64,000 nucleotides of DNA from Ruminococcus sp. Its GTDB lineage: Bacteria; Bacillota_A; Clostridia; Oscillospirales; Ruminococcaceae. The translations under genes and the position numbers were made by a program. The stretch is taken from NCBI GenBank assembly GCA_017536105.1, contig JAFXRZ010000012.1:71443-135442 (forward strand), written 5' to 3'. Under the pieces are notes generated by a model. It made no database searches. It was not told the origin of the DNA and saw only the letters and a program-made list of their open reading frames with translations. Positions 33,199 to 43,548 of this stretch are shown here, piece after piece; positions within the stretch are counted from its first letter, which is position 1; every line of letters begins with the position of its first letter.

Positions 33199-34704
33199 TT
33201 ATTCGTCCTGCATCGAAGTGCGGAAGGGCGCAAGGGGCAGGCCGTTTCCTCCGAAGAGGGAATACTCCGGGAAGTTGCCCCAGCAGTATCTTGCGAACCT
33301 CGGTGAAGAGACCTCGCTGCTTGTAAGAACTATCCTGCTGCCTTCTATCTCTGCCCGGGCAGGGAAGAACTTTTTGTCCTCTCCTGCGACCTCGAAGCCT
33401 GTAACAGCTCCCTCAGCGTGGAGACCGTCGGCATAGTCCAGCGAAACTATCAGCTTGCTGCCGTCGGTGACATAGCTTTTATAAAGCGGTCCGAAAGCGG
33501 AGACATCCATGCCATAGACCAGCTTTTCCGCCTGTAAGCAAAGCCTTTCGCCCACGGGCTTTTTGTCCAGCGGGTGGATGTTGTTGAACTCTCCGCAGTC
33601 GATGCAGACGGCTATGCCTGTGTTCTTTACTGTCTCGAAGGCACGCATCTGAGCTTCGCGGATAAGACACCAGTGCTTGTAGTCGGGGTCTGCTTCAAAC
33701 TTGAAGGCCGGCAGCTGCACCATTATAAAGGGCAGCCTGTCGTCCTCCCATTTCTCGCGCCAGATGCGGATGAGCTTTGTGAACAGCGAGTAGTAAACAC
33801 GGGGCTTGTGGTCGTCGCTTTCTCCCTGATAGTAGAGGAAGCCTGCCAGCGTGTAGGGGCATACCCTCATCAGCATACTTTCGTACATCTTTCCGGGAAC
33901 GAAGGGGTTGAATTCGTTCTTGGGCCCGGGCCAGATGTTCTTGCCGATCTTGTCCTGCAGCTCCAGCCAGCCGATAGTCGGCTCGACTTTATAAACTTCC
34001 TGAGCCTTTTCGTTCCAATCCTTGTCGTAGGCGAGATAATCCTCGTAGTCCTTCTTCTGCTGCTCGAGGCTCTTGCCCTTGACTTCGTTGTAGTATTCGT
34101 CCATGTAGTCGGCGATCTCGCTGTCTGCAAGGATATGCTCCTTGTCTATCCAGGAAGTAGCTGAAGTTCCTCCCCAGTTGCAGCCGATGAGCCCCACAGT
34201 TACACCCAGCTCCTTTGAGAGCTTTCTTGCAAAGTGATAGCCCACAGCGCTCCAGGCACGGGAACCTTCGGGATCGCAAACTCCCCAGCCGGAATTCTTT
34301 TCGGCTTCGATGGCTTCTTCAACCGAGCCCACTTTGTTTGTATAATAGAACCTTACGGGTATATCTGCCGTCAAAGTCTTGAGCTCTTCCTTGCCGTCCT
34401 TGGCGTTCTGCAGTTCAAGCTCCATATTGGACTGTCCGCCGCAGAGCCATACTTCGCCTATCATAACGTTATAGAACCTGCGCTGCTCCGAGCCGTCAAG
34501 CTCCAGCACCAGCTCATAAGGTCCGCCGGCCTGCATGGGAGGCAGGGTAACGCACCATTTGCCGTCCTTCACCGAGCATTCGGCGCTGCTGCCCGAAATG
34601 CTTGCCCTGACTGTTCCGTCACAGTCGCACTCTCCCCAGAGCTTTACGTTTTTGCCTCTCTGGAGGACCATATTATCCGAAAAAACCGCTGCTGCCTTGA
34701 ACAT
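33199..34704 (-). CDS. Sialate O-acetylesterase-like (SASA) carbohydrate esterase
   Basis: 501 residues. It starts MFKAAAVFSDNMVLQRG and carries the SGNH-like nucleophile motif CGGQSNMELELQNA, then LIGCNWGGTSATSWID and YQGESD with the HPLDK region near the end. Such enzymes deacetylate sialic acid or plant acetyl-xylan. There is no signal peptide at the N-terminus, so a cytosolic or non-classically placed esterase acting on imported oligosaccharides is inferred. GGAGG precedes ATG 34704. Confidence 0.88.
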   Translation of the reverse strand: MFKAAAVFSDNMVLQRGKNVKLWGECDCDGTVRASISGSSAECSVKDGKWCVTLPPMQAGGPYELVLELDGSEQRRFYNVMIGEVWLCGGQSNMELELQNAKDGKEELKTLTADIPVRFYYTNKVGSVEEAIEAEKNSGWGVCDPEGSRAWSAVGYHFARKLSKELGVTVGLIGCNWGGTSATSWIDKEHILADSEIADYMDEYYNEVKGKSLEQQKKDYEDYLAYDKDWNEKAQEVYKVEPTIGWLELQDKIGKNIWPGPKNEFNPFVPGKMYESMLMRVCPYTLAGFLYYQGESDDHKPRVYYSLFTKLIRIWREKWEDDRLPFIMVQLPAFKFEADPDYKHWCLIREAQMRAFETVKNTGIAVCIDCGEFNNIHPLDKKPVGERLCLQAEKLVYGMDVSAFGPLYKSYVTDGSKLIVSLDYADGLHAEGAVTGFEVAGEDKKFFPARAEIEGSRIVLTSSEVSSPRFARYCWGNFPEYSLFGGNGLPLAPFRTSMQDE

Positions 34705-34706
34705 AT

Positions 34707-35405
34707 CTATACCTCCGAAATATCGTCGTCTTCATCGTTTTCCTGTTCCGAGCCGGGCTTGATGACCGAATATATCTTCCAGTCGTCATCCTCGTTTATC
34801 TTCGCAAGATAGAATCTCCAGCCCTTGTTTTCGCCGTCAAGCTCCTTGTCGCCTGCGCCGAAATGGCTGGTGTATCTGAAATCTACTTCAAAAGCCGCCC
34901 TGTCATAGCAGCCGCCGTAACGCCAGTCGTCCTCGCTGAGCTTCTTGACCCCTGTCAGCTTTATGGAGCACAGCAGGTCAAGATCCATTACATAGTTCTT
35001 TGACACCGATGCCGCCGAGCCTGAATCCGGCAGGGCTGCAAGCTGCATACCCACGTTGTTGCCGTCGTCCCAGTAGCTGAAATATTGCCTAAGGGTCTCC
35101 TCGGCTGTCATTCCCGAGGGCAGCTTTGTATCTGCGCATTTGTCTATCATCGAATGAACGTGCACAACGAGAGACACCGTCGTTATAGCCGCTGCGGCCA
35201 AGATCCCCGTCAGCACATACATGATGATATGCAGCACTTTCGAGCGCTTTGCAGGCTTGGCTTCTGCTTCCGTGCTTTCAGCTTCGCCGTCGGCAGCTGT
35301 TTCTTCCTCGGGCTTTTCTTCGTTAGCCTGCTCTGTTTCTTTTATTTCCTCTGCCGCTTCCTCTTTCAAAACAGCGGCTTCTTTCAGGATCTCTTTCTCT
35401 TCCAT
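34707..35405 (-). CDS. Single-span membrane protein, unknown
   Basis: 232 residues from ATG 35405 (AAGGGGAATT upstream). The first 70 residues are Glu/Ala-rich (EEAAEEIKETEQANEEKPEE), followed by a span (VLHIIMYVLTGILAAAAITT) and an outer domain of about 130 residues with RYTSHFGAGDKELDGENKGW. It looks like a small DUF4878-type lipocalin-like outer domain, but the assignment is weak. It lies 2 bp from the esterase gene. Confidence 0.65.
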   Translation of the reverse strand: MEEKEILKEAAVLKEEAAEEIKETEQANEEKPEEETAADGEAESTEAEAKPAKRSKVLHIIMYVLTGILAAAAITTVSLVVHVHSMIDKCADTKLPSGMTAEETLRQYFSYWDDGNNVGMQLAALPDSGSAASVSKNYVMDLDLLCSIKLTGVKKLSEDDWRYGGCYDRAAFEVDFRYTSHFGAGDKELDGENKGWRFYLAKINEDDDWKIYSVIKPGSEQENDEDDDISEV

Positions 35406-35425
35406 AATTCCCCTTAGATCAAAAA

Positions 35426-37015
35426 TCAATAGTATCCGAGCTCTGTTGTTATGGCGGCTCGTTCGTCGGCGAGCTTGCCCTCGTAGCCGCTTTCCGGCAT
35501 GAACAGGCTCGAATAGCTGTAGAGTGCCACTCCGTCAGCTCCGTAGGAATAGCTGTCGTGTATCTGCTTTGCGATGATATTGCTCGTTGACGAATACTCG
35601 CTGACGAGCATTATGTTTGCCGGAGCTATGCCTATGTACATGGAAGCTCCGCTGTGACGCGGCATATTCAGCCACTGGCTCAGCGTCGAAAGGAAAGGCC
35701 TGTACTGGTTGCTGTAGCCGAAATATATCTGCGGTGCGATATAGTCCAGGAAGCCGGGCTCTGACACCCATCTCTCCACATCCGCATACTGGGAGTAGTA
35801 ATTCACTTCCACATTTCCGCCGGGAGCAACTCCGAACTGCACCGAAGGATCATAGGCCTTCACCGTGTTGTACATACCCCTCACGGTCTCGGAGCAGTTA
35901 TAGAAACGCCATTCCTTAAGGGACATACCGTCGCCGTATTTTAGGTAGGCGGAGTCGTCGAAGGAAGCGTCTGTTGTGGGGTAGAAGTAGTCGTCGATGT
36001 TCACGCCGTCAACATCATATCTTGATACGATCTCCGCAACGCCGTTGTTGATGAGCTGCCTTACCTCGGGGATGCCGGGGTTCAGCCATACCCAGCCCGT
36101 CGAATCGACGTAGGTCATGTATTCGGGGTAAAGTCCCGGATAGCTGTACCACTGTCTTATGGTGCAGTCGGGCATCGCTGCGATGTTGTCCGGCTTGTCA
36201 ACGCGGTAGGGATTGATCCAGGCGTGGACGGAAAGCCCGTACTGATGTCCCAGCTCCACCATGACCGCCAGGGGATCGTAGCCGGGGTCTTTTCCGGACG
36301 AGCCGGTTATCCACCGTGACCAGACAAAGAGATCAGACTTGTAGAAAGCGTCGCTGAAAGCTCTTGTGTGAACATACAGCGTGTTTATCCCCAGGTCCTT
36401 TGCGTTCTGGCAGAGGGTCGAGAAGTTATTTCGGAAGTTCTGTTCTCCGCCGCCGGACATCAGCTCCGAAAGGGTCATGCAGGTGACCCACATGGCCTTC
36501 TGCTGCATATAGTTGAGCCTGTCTCCCGAGATCCTGGAGTCTCCGCGCTGGCTTTCCGAACTCTCAACGGGAGTCTGCTCCTCTTCCTCTTCGGGTTCTT
36601 CCTCCTCGGGAGGTATCTCCTCGGGAGCTGTTGTGATCGTTGTGGTCGTGGTCTTCTTTTTCTTCTTTTTTGTAGTTGTTTCTTCCGGCTCCGGTTCTTC
36701 GGGAGCTGTTGTGGTCGTTTCCTTTTTTGTCTTCTTTTTCTCTTCCTTTTTCTTATCCTCCGAGAGCTTCACAAGCTCCTCGCTGTCCAGAGTCGTCACG
36801 GTAAGTGTGAACTCCGGCTCGACGGTGGTGACGGTTGTGGTCGCAGGTGCGGAGGCGGGGACAGCTGTTTCGGTGACAGTCTCCACAGCCGTCTGAACAG
36901 GCTCGGCTGTTTTGATGGGGCTTTCGCCGGCTGTCCGGGAAGCGATACCGGGAGCGAGCAGCGCAAATACAACAGCCGACAGCATAGCGGCTGCGCTTTT
37001 CAGCTTGTATCTCAT
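35426..37015 (-). CDS. GHL10/DUF187 family glycoside hydrolase-like protein
   Basis: 529 residues. A signal peptide (MLSAVVFALLAPGIA) is followed by a 140-residue Thr/Glu/Lys/Pro-rich linker, then a GHL10 (DUF187) barrel from about 170: QQKAMWVTCMTLSELM, GINTLYVHTRAFSDAFYKSD, GLSVHAWINPYRVD, DGVNIDDYFYPTTD and FGVAPGGN. The family cleaves peptidoglycan or muropeptides in some members. The linker suggests a domain held away from the membrane. Starts with GGAG nine bases upstream, 23 bp behind ABC-F. Confidence 0.85.
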   Translation of the reverse strand: MRYKLKSAAAMLSAVVFALLAPGIASRTAGESPIKTAEPVQTAVETVTETAVPASAPATTTVTTVEPEFTLTVTTLDSEELVKLSEDKKKEEKKKTKKETTTTAPEEPEPEETTTKKKKKKTTTTTITTAPEEIPPEEEEPEEEEEQTPVESSESQRGDSRISGDRLNYMQQKAMWVTCMTLSELMSGGGEQNFRNNFSTLCQNAKDLGINTLYVHTRAFSDAFYKSDLFVWSRWITGSSGKDPGYDPLAVMVELGHQYGLSVHAWINPYRVDKPDNIAAMPDCTIRQWYSYPGLYPEYMTYVDSTGWVWLNPGIPEVRQLINNGVAEIVSRYDVDGVNIDDYFYPTTDASFDDSAYLKYGDGMSLKEWRFYNCSETVRGMYNTVKAYDPSVQFGVAPGGNVEVNYYSQYADVERWVSEPGFLDYIAPQIYFGYSNQYRPFLSTLSQWLNMPRHSGASMYIGIAPANIMLVSEYSSTSNIIAKQIHDSYSYGADGVALYSYSSLFMPESGYEGKLADERAAITTELGYY

Positions 37016-37038
37016 CTGCTCTCACTCCGTTTCGTTTT

Positions 37039-38655
37039 TTATTCGATGAAGGACTTCATGCCGTGTTCGCGGCGGTAGTCCAGATATTCTTCGTATGTTC
37101 CCTCGCGGCAGATACAGCCGTCGGGGGTGATCTCGATTATCTTGTTTGCAACGGTCTGCATGATCTCGTGGTCGTGGGAAGCGAAGATAACTACTCCCTT
37201 GAAATCCCTGAGTCCGTTGTTCACGGCGGTTATCGACTCCAGGTCCAGGTGGTTGGTGGGCCTGTCCAGAAGAAGCACGTTCGAGCCGAACAGCATCATC
37301 CTCGAGAACATACACCTTACCTTTTCTCCTCCCGAAAGCACATCTACCTTCTTGTAGATGTCGTCGCCCGAGAAGAGCATCTTCCCGAGGAAGCCCCTCA
37401 GGAACGTATCCGTCACCTCGGTGGTGGAATACTGCCTTATCCAGTCAACGATAGTCATATCGCAGCCGTTGAAGAAGGCGCTGTTGTCCTTGGGGAAGTA
37501 GGAACGGGATGTGGTCGAACCCCATTTTATGCTGCCCTCGTCGGGCTCCGTGTTCTCGGCAAGGATCTCGAAAAGTGCTGTTATAGCCTGCTCGCTCTCG
37601 CCGATGAATGCCACCTTGTCTGTGCGTCCGAGGGTGAAGGTGATGTTGTTCAGAAGCTTCTCGCCGTCAACGGTCTTGGAAAGCCCCTCGACCTTGAGTA
37701 TCTCCTTGCCGGGCTCTCTGTCCATTTCAAATCCGACGTAGGGGTATTTTCTCGACGAAGCAGGCATCTCTTCAACTGTCAGCTTGTCAAGGAGCTTGCG
37801 GCGTGAAGTCGCCTGCTTGGACTTGGACTTGTTTGCCGAAAAGCGGTTGATGAATTCCTGCAGCTCTTTTATCTTTTCCTCGGCCTTCTTGTTCTGCTGC
37901 TTTATCATCCTCTGCATCAGCTGAGAGGACTCGTACCAGAACTCGTAGTTGCCGACATACATTTTTATCTTGGTGTAGTCGATATCCACGATGTGGGTGC
38001 AGACGTTATTGAGGAAGTGTCTGTCGTGGGAAACGACGAGCACCGTGCCGAAGTATTCCGAAAGGAAATCCTCGAGCCAGCGTATAGCGTCAATATCCAG
38101 GTGGTTTGTAGGCTCGTCAAGCAGGATGATATCCGGGTTGCCGAACAGAGCCTGAGCCAGCAGCACCTTGACCTTTTCGTTGCCCGAGAGGGAAGACATC
38201 TGGGAATAGAGTATCTCCTCCGGCAGCCCGAGCCCCTGGATGAGCTTCGAGGCATCGCTCTCAGCCTCCCAGCCGTTGAGCTCTGCAAACTCGCTTTCCA
38301 GCTCACCTGCGCGGTCTCCGTCCTCCTCGCTGAAATCCTCTTTGGCGTAGAGCGCGTCCTTTTCCTGCATTATATCGTAGAGCCTTTTGTTTCCCATTAT
38401 CACGGTGTCGAGGACGTTGTACTCATCAAAAGCGAAGTGGTCCTGCCTGAGTACAGACATTCTCGTTCCCTTGTCGATAATGACCTCGCCCTTTGTAGGC
38501 TCGATCTCTCCGCAGAGGATCTTCAAAAACGTACTTTTTCCGGCACCGTTCGCACCGATTATGCCATAGCAATTACCGCCTGTAAATTTCAGGTCGGCGT
38601 CCTTGAACAGCAGCTGTCCTCCGAAAGACAGAGTCAGTTCGTTTACAGTTATCAT
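37039..38655 (-). CDS. ABC-F family ATPase with degenerate second site
   Basis: 538 residues, two ABC domains and no membrane span. The first is intact: GANGAGKSTFLKIL, the LSGNEKVKV signature and LLDEPTNHLD. The second has IGESEQAITALFEIL in place of Walker A and LLLDRPTNHLD with Arg465 where the catalytic Glu should be. Known YbiT-like ABC-F proteins vary at these points, so the protein may be regulatory. ABC-F proteins act on the ribosome (antibiotic protection or translation factor). First gene of a long minus-strand train. Confidence 0.9.
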   Translation of the reverse strand: MITVNELTLSFGGQLLFKDADLKFTGGNCYGIIGANGAGKSTFLKILCGEIEPTKGEVIIDKGTRMSVLRQDHFAFDEYNVLDTVIMGNKRLYDIMQEKDALYAKEDFSEEDGDRAGELESEFAELNGWEAESDASKLIQGLGLPEEILYSQMSSLSGNEKVKVLLAQALFGNPDIILLDEPTNHLDIDAIRWLEDFLSEYFGTVLVVSHDRHFLNNVCTHIVDIDYTKIKMYVGNYEFWYESSQLMQRMIKQQNKKAEEKIKELQEFINRFSANKSKSKQATSRRKLLDKLTVEEMPASSRKYPYVGFEMDREPGKEILKVEGLSKTVDGEKLLNNITFTLGRTDKVAFIGESEQAITALFEILAENTEPDEGSIKWGSTTSRSYFPKDNSAFFNGCDMTIVDWIRQYSTTEVTDTFLRGFLGKMLFSGDDIYKKVDVLSGGEKVRCMFSRMMLFGSNVLLLDRPTNHLDLESITAVNNGLRDFKGVVIFASHDHEIMQTVANKIIEITPDGCICREGTYEEYLDYRREHGMKSFIE

Positions 38656-38713
38656 TTCATACTCTCCTTAATCATCGACTTTCCTTCGACTCTTCAAATT
38701 ATCAGTACCTTTT

Positions 38714-38742
38714 ATTATAACACGTTTTTCTGATTTTGGCAA
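38714..38742 (-). promoter_or_regulatory. sigma-A promoter for ABC-F/GH/YfhO train
   Basis: Minus strand TTGCCA (38742-38737), 17 bp, TATAAT (38719-38714), 59 bp before the ABC-F start codon. Confidence 0.85.
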
Positions 38743-38800
38743 TACCCAATTTTTCGGCAGGCGTTTTCGCAGACTCCGCCTGCTTCAACCGCTTGGCGTT

Positions 38801-38838
38801 AAAAACGGCACCCCACAGTTTTCCGTGAGGTGCCGTTC
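38801..38838 (-). terminator. terminator after LCP gene
   Basis: On the minus strand AACGGCACC...GGTGCCGTT, then TTTTTAA. Loop about 16 nt. Confidence 0.85.
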
Positions 38839-38845
38839 GTTAGTT

Positions 38846-40735
38846 CTAAAATGCGTTGTAGTTGCTGCTGTTGTTTCCGTATCGGTACTGGTCTTCGTAG
38901 TCTATCCAGTTTCCGTTGTCATCGTAGTATCCGTTGTGATCGTAGGGGTTCGAGCTCGGCGTTGTGTCGTTCTCGTCGCGGCTGTCTTCTTCGATCACCG
39001 TCGTTCCGTAGATCATCTGCTGTACTATCCTTGCGTTAGCTCTCAGGTCTGCCAGCAGCACCGACTTGTGGTCAACAAAGTGTCCCGAGAATGTTTCCTC
39101 GGCAGGTATCTGTACCTGCTGTATCTCGTAACCCATATACTCGAAGGCGTGCAGCAGCAGCGAAGCAGTTTCTCCTTCTTCAAGGTCGGTGTAGGTGTCG
39201 GGAAGTATCTTGTCGGCAAGCTCCTTGAGCTGCATGAGCGATGCTCCCTTTGCCTTCTTGATTATCAGCGAGATAACTTCTCTCTGTCTTGCGGTCCTTC
39301 CGAAGTCTGCGTACTTCGTTCCCTTGTCGATGTGTCTCAGTCTTGCATAAGCAAGCGCCTGGTTTCCGTTGCAGTGAACGATCTCGCCCTCTTCGCTGAG
39401 CTCCGGCAGGTAGTCGGTTCCCCAGTCGTTGCCGAGGATCGCGTTCTGCTCGTCCAGGGGATTTTCCATACCTCTGGTATTATCGCCGTCGGGGTTGTTC
39501 GTTCTCTCGTTCAGATAACCGTGAGCCTCGTCGTTGGTGATCTCGATATCGAGTCCGCCGAGAGTATCGACTATCTCAACGAACTGGTTGAAGTTCACTA
39601 TTACATATCTGTCGATCTTTACCGCGAAATACTGCTGGATAGTATCCTTCAGAGTTGTTATGCCGCTGAGGTAGTAGGCTGCATTTAGTCTGTCGGAAGC
39701 ATCGATATCCGGGATATACAGGTACAGGTCGCGCATGAACGAGGTCATGGTTATGGTACCGAGCCTCTTGTTCAGCGAGATCAGCATCATAACGTCGGTA
39801 TTTCCGCGGACTTCCTCGGAGCCGGAACGCAGGTCCTCGCCGACGAGCAGCACGTTGAACACATCCTGGTCGCTCATTATGTCTGTAGCATTCCGTTCAA
39901 GCTCTTCTTTAAGGCGTCTTTCCTCTTCCTCCGGGTCAAAGGTGTCGGACATATTCGGGTCGGTATCCGCATAGCTCATGGGAGCTGACGGGTCTGCACG
40001 GCTGTCCTCGCCTGCGAGCTTCCCGAAATAGAAGTGGAAGATCAGGAATATCACCAGCGCTATCAGGCAAAGCCCGAGGAAGACTGTTCCTGCGATAAAG
40101 AGTATCTTCTGTTTTGTGGTGAGCTTTTTCTTTTTGCCCTTGCCGTTCTTTCCGCCGGAGGTCTTTTTGCCCTGGCTCGAGCTTCCGGCAGTTTTGCTGC
40201 GGCTGCTCTGTTTTCCGTTTTCGGGTCTTATATTTTTCGGATGGCCGTTCTTTGTATGCTGGCCGTTCCTTGCACGGTTCCCGTTTCCGGCACCGGCGGG
40301 TCTTTTTCTCTGAGCCGGTCTGTGCTCGGGGTCACGAGCTGCGGCAGCTGCGATCTTTTCCTTGGGCACAGGCTTTATTTCGTCATCTATCTTTTCCGAA
40401 GGCTTTTTTTCAGGCTCTTCGTCCTTGATCTCCGGCTTTTCGCTGCGGTCGGGTCTCGGGAGCTCTTCCTTCTCGGGCTCGGGCTCTTTGGGAGCTTCTG
40501 CCTTTTCGGGGACATCCTTCATTTCTGTACTTGCTGCAAGTGCCCGTTCTTTTTTCTTTGCCATTGCAGCCGAGATGATATCTCCGAGATCGCTCTCGCC
40601 GTTATCCGCATCAGAGGGAACTTCGGCAGGCTCTTCCGTCTGCTGCTCCCGCTGTTTTTTCTTGCTTATCGCAGCGGAGATTATCTGTTCAAGCTCGTCG
40701 TCCTCCGAGCCAATCAGTTTATTCTTGTCTGACAT
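38846..40735 (-). CDS. LytR-CpsA-Psr (LCP) cell-wall polymer ligase
   Basis: 629 residues from ATG 40735 (GAGAGG upstream). A long charged cytosolic region (1-210, Glu/Lys/Pro-rich, then Arg/Asn/Lys-rich) precedes one span (ILFIAGTVFLGLCLIALVIF) and an LCP domain: NVLLVGEDLRSG, RGNTDVMMLISLNKRLGTIT, SFMRDLYLYIPD, NAAYYLSGITTLKDTI and FNQFVEIVDTLGGLDIEI, with the Arg/Asp set that binds polyprenyl phosphate. It attaches anionic polymers or glycans to peptidoglycan outside. The N-terminal tail is unusually long. Confidence 0.93.
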   Translation of the reverse strand: MSDKNKLIGSEDDELEQIISAAISKKKQREQQTEEPAEVPSDADNGESDLGDIISAAMAKKKERALAASTEMKDVPEKAEAPKEPEPEKEELPRPDRSEKPEIKDEEPEKKPSEKIDDEIKPVPKEKIAAAAARDPEHRPAQRKRPAGAGNGNRARNGQHTKNGHPKNIRPENGKQSSRSKTAGSSSQGKKTSGGKNGKGKKKKLTTKQKILFIAGTVFLGLCLIALVIFLIFHFYFGKLAGEDSRADPSAPMSYADTDPNMSDTFDPEEEERRLKEELERNATDIMSDQDVFNVLLVGEDLRSGSEEVRGNTDVMMLISLNKRLGTITMTSFMRDLYLYIPDIDASDRLNAAYYLSGITTLKDTIQQYFAVKIDRYVIVNFNQFVEIVDTLGGLDIEITNDEAHGYLNERTNNPDGDNTRGMENPLDEQNAILGNDWGTDYLPELSEEGEIVHCNGNQALAYARLRHIDKGTKYADFGRTARQREVISLIIKKAKGASLMQLKELADKILPDTYTDLEEGETASLLLHAFEYMGYEIQQVQIPAEETFSGHFVDHKSVLLADLRANARIVQQMIYGTTVIEEDSRDENDTTPSSNPYDHNGYYDDNGNWIDYEDQYRYGNNSSNYNAF

Positions 40736-40820
40736 TTGCAACCTCTCTTTTGCTGTCGGGCGGTCTTTTTGCCCTGTGTCGTTATGTCCGGTGCTGTCCG
40801 AACACAACACCGCATCTTAT

Positions 40821-40849
40821 ATTATATACTATTCTTTCCGAAATTACAA
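40821..40849 (-). promoter_or_regulatory. sigma-A promoter for LCP gene
   Basis: Minus strand TTGTAA (40849-40844), 17 bp, TATAAT (40826-40821), about 85 bp before the start. Confidence 0.82.
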
Positions 40850-40976
40850 CACTATTCCAAATATTTTTAAAATTTTTTCAATATGTCGCACCAAGCCGAA
40901 CTTACCCGGCTGCATATTTGGTAAAGTTCGATAAATAAAGCTCCTCCGGCTGGTATAATAAGGAATTTCAGAGGCA

Positions 40977-41014
40977 CAAAAAAGGCACCTGCGCCGTTTT
41001 TGGCGCAAGTGCCT
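40977..41014 (-). terminator. terminator after cellobiose phosphorylase gene
   Basis: Minus strand GGCAC..GCGCC/GGCGC..GTGCC stem with AAAAAC loop, then TTTTTT. Confidence 0.93.
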
Positions 41015-41037
41015 GAGCTGTCAGAACTCTGAGCTCA

Positions 41038-43491
41038 TCAGCCGAGAACTACCTCGACCTCATGCTCTGTGCCTGCATCGAATACGGGAAGAACGTTTCC
41101 GTTGATCTTAACGCCGTCAACAACAACGCTCTTTACGCCCTTGCTTACATGATCGGGGTTCTTGATGGTGATGTTGTAGGTGTTGCCGCGGAACTTTCTT
41201 GTCAGCTTGTAGCCGTCCCAAGCCTCGGGGATGGAAGGATCGACTTTCAGTCCGTTGTAGTCGGGGACCATTCCGAGGATGTACTGCGAGATAGCAACGA
41301 AGTTCCAGGAAGCAGTACCTGTCAGCCAGCTGTTCTTGGCTTCGCCGTGTCTCTTGGCGTCCTTGCCTGCGATCATCTGAGCATAAACATAGGGCTCAGT
41401 CCTGTGCAGGTCGGAGATATCCTCAAGATATGCCGGAGCGATCTTGGAGTAATACTCGAATGCCTGATCTCCGCGGCCGATAGCAGCCTCAGCGCAGATT
41501 ATCCAAGCGTTGTTGTGGCAGAAGATACCTGCGTTCTCCTTGTAGCCGCCGGGATAGGTCGAGATCTCGCCGTACTCTTTATAATACTTTGTGAATGCCG
41601 GATTGTTAAGCACAAGACCGTACTTGGAATCAAGGTACTTCTTGACGCTGTTCATCGTGATAACGTCCTTGCCGCTTTCCTTGCCGAGTCCGCCCATTAC
41701 AGCGAAGCCCTGAGGCTCGATGAAGATCTTGCCTTCCTCGCACTCCTTGGAGCCCACCTTCTTGCCGAAGTCGTCGTAAGCACGGATGAACCATTCGCCG
41801 TCCCAGCCGTAGTCGAGAGTAGCCTTGTTCATCTTGTCGATCTCAGCCTGTGCAGCAGCAGCCTCGTCGTCGAGTCCCTTATACTTGCAGAGTGCAACGT
41901 ACTCGGGTCCGATGAAGCTCATCATTGCAGCCACCATCACGGATTCTGCGATCTGGCTGAACTTCTTCTCGCCGTACTTGGGAGAAGTATAGGTCTGGAA
42001 GCTCTCGCCCGGTGTGTCGGAATGGCAGGAGAGGTTCAGGCAGTCGTTCCAGTCAGCTCTCATTGCAAGAGGCAGACCGTGAGGTCCTACGAACTTGGCA
42101 ACGTGCCAGAAGCTCATCTTCAGGTGGTGCATCATGCTCTGAGCCTTGCTCTCGTCGTTGTCGTAGGGCACCTGCTCGTCCAGGATGCTGTAGTCGCCTG
42201 TCTCCTTTATGTACTGAGCTGTGGAGAGGATCATCCACAGCGGGTCATCCGAGAAGTCGCCGCCGATAGCGTCGTTGCCCTTCTTGGTGAGAGGCTGATA
42301 CTGGTGATAGCAGCCGCCGTCCTCAAACTGTGTTGCAGCGAGGTCGAGGATACGCTCTCTTGCTCTGTCGGGGATCTGGTGAACGAAGCCCAGGAGGTCC
42401 TGGTTGGAATCGCGGAAGCCCATGCCTCTGCCGATACCGCTCTCGAAGTAGGAAGCGGATCTGGACATATTGAATGTTACCATGCACTGATACTGGTTCC
42501 AGATATTTACCATCCTGTTGAGCTTGTCGTCGGCAGTCTCAACATGATACTGGGAAAGCAGACCGTCCCAGTAAGCCTTGAGCTCTGCCAGAGCGGCGTC
42601 AGCCTTCTCGGCGGTGTTCATCGACTCGATCATGGCGTAAGCCTTGGACTTGTTCATGCTGCCGTCAGCGTTCCACTTGTCTGTGCCGTTCTCAACGTAG
42701 CCCAGGAGGAAGACAAGGCTCTTCTCTTCGCCGGCTGCAAGGGTGATGTCGAGGCAGTGGGAAGCAACGGGGCTCCAGCCGTCGGCAACGGAATTCTGAG
42801 GTTTGCCCTCGAAAACGGTGCCGGGATTTGCAAAGCCGTTGTAGATGCTGCCCATAAAGGTCTCTCTGTCGGTGTCGAAGCCGCAGATGTCGGCATTAAC
42901 GGTATAGAATGCAAAATGATCGCGGCGCTCTTTATACTCGGTCTTGTGGAATATGGTGGAGCCTTCGATCTCAACTTCACCGGTGTTGAAGTTTCTCTGG
43001 AAATTCTCGCCGTCGTCGGAAGCATTCCAGAGGCACCACTCGAGGAAGGAGAAGAGCTTGAAGCTCTTAGCCTTATCAGAAGTGTTCTTGAGGACTACCT
43101 TCTGAACTTCGCCGTTAAAATTCTGGGGAACGAAGAAGCTGACCTCAGCCGAAAGGCCGTTCTTTTCGCCCTTGATAACGGTGTAGCCGATACCGTGGCG
43201 GCAGGAATAGCCGTCGAGCTCGGTCTTAACAGGGCTCCAGCCCGGAGACCAAACGCACTCGCCGTCATTGATATAGAAATACTTGCCACCCATATCGACG
43301 GGAACGTTATTATAGCGATAGCGGGTTATTCTCCTGAGACGTGCGTCCTTGAAGAAGCTGTAGCCTCCTGCTGTATTGGAGATGAGCGAGAAAAACTCCT
43401 GTGTTCCGAGGTAGTTGATCCAGGGATAGGGAGTTCTCGGGTTGGTGATGACATATTCCTTGTTTACGTCATCGAAGAAACCGAATTTCAT
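41038..43491 (-). CDS. GH94 cellobiose phosphorylase
   Basis: Reversible phosphorolysis of cellobiose to glucose-1-phosphate and glucose in the cytosol. 817 residues from ATG 43491 (AAGGTGG upstream). Family marks: [59 protein letters not shown], and [10 protein letters not shown] around 480-483, where the general acid Asp lies in GH94. The length and motifs fit cellobiose rather than cellodextrin or chitobiose phosphorylase. It lies 57 bp behind the membrane protein and galM, all from one promoter. Confidence 0.95.
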   Translation of the reverse strand: MKFGFFDDVNKEYVITNPRTPYPWINYLGTQEFFSLISNTAGGYSFFKDARLRRITRYRYNNVPVDMGGKYFYINDGECVWSPGWSPVKTELDGYSCRHGIGYTVIKGEKNGLSAEVSFFVPQNFNGEVQKVVLKNTSDKAKSFKLFSFLEWCLWNASDDGENFQRNFNTGEVEIEGSTIFHKTEYKERRDHFAFYTVNADICGFDTDRETFMGSIYNGFANPGTVFEGKPQNSVADGWSPVASHCLDITLAAGEEKSLVFLLGYVENGTDKWNADGSMNKSKAYAMIESMNTAEKADAALAELKAYWDGLLSQYHVETADDKLNRMVNIWNQYQCMVTFNMSRSASYFESGIGRGMGFRDSNQDLLGFVHQIPDRARERILDLAATQFEDGGCYHQYQPLTKKGNDAIGGDFSDDPLWMILSTAQYIKETGDYSILDEQVPYDNDESKAQSMMHHLKMSFWHVAKFVGPHGLPLAMRADWNDCLNLSCHSDTPGESFQTYTSPKYGEKKFSQIAESVMVAAMMSFIGPEYVALCKYKGLDDEAAAAQAEIDKMNKATLDYGWDGEWFIRAYDDFGKKVGSKECEEGKIFIEPQGFAVMGGLGKESGKDVITMNSVKKYLDSKYGLVLNNPAFTKYYKEYGEISTYPGGYKENAGIFCHNNAWIICAEAAIGRGDQAFEYYSKIAPAYLEDISDLHRTEPYVYAQMIAGKDAKRHGEAKNSWLTGTASWNFVAISQYILGMVPDYNGLKVDPSIPEAWDGYKLTRKFRGNTYNITIKNPDHVSKGVKSVVVDGVKINGNVLPVFDAGTEHEVEVVLG

Positions 43492-43548
43492 AGAAATTCC
43501 ACCTTTCATAAGTTATGTATAAAAATTTATTTCCATAAATTATTACCG

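Noticed and set aside
32023..33306. 427-codon plus-strand frame across hisC and the radical SAM gene
   Set aside because: Spans two well-supported minus-strand genes; no motif.
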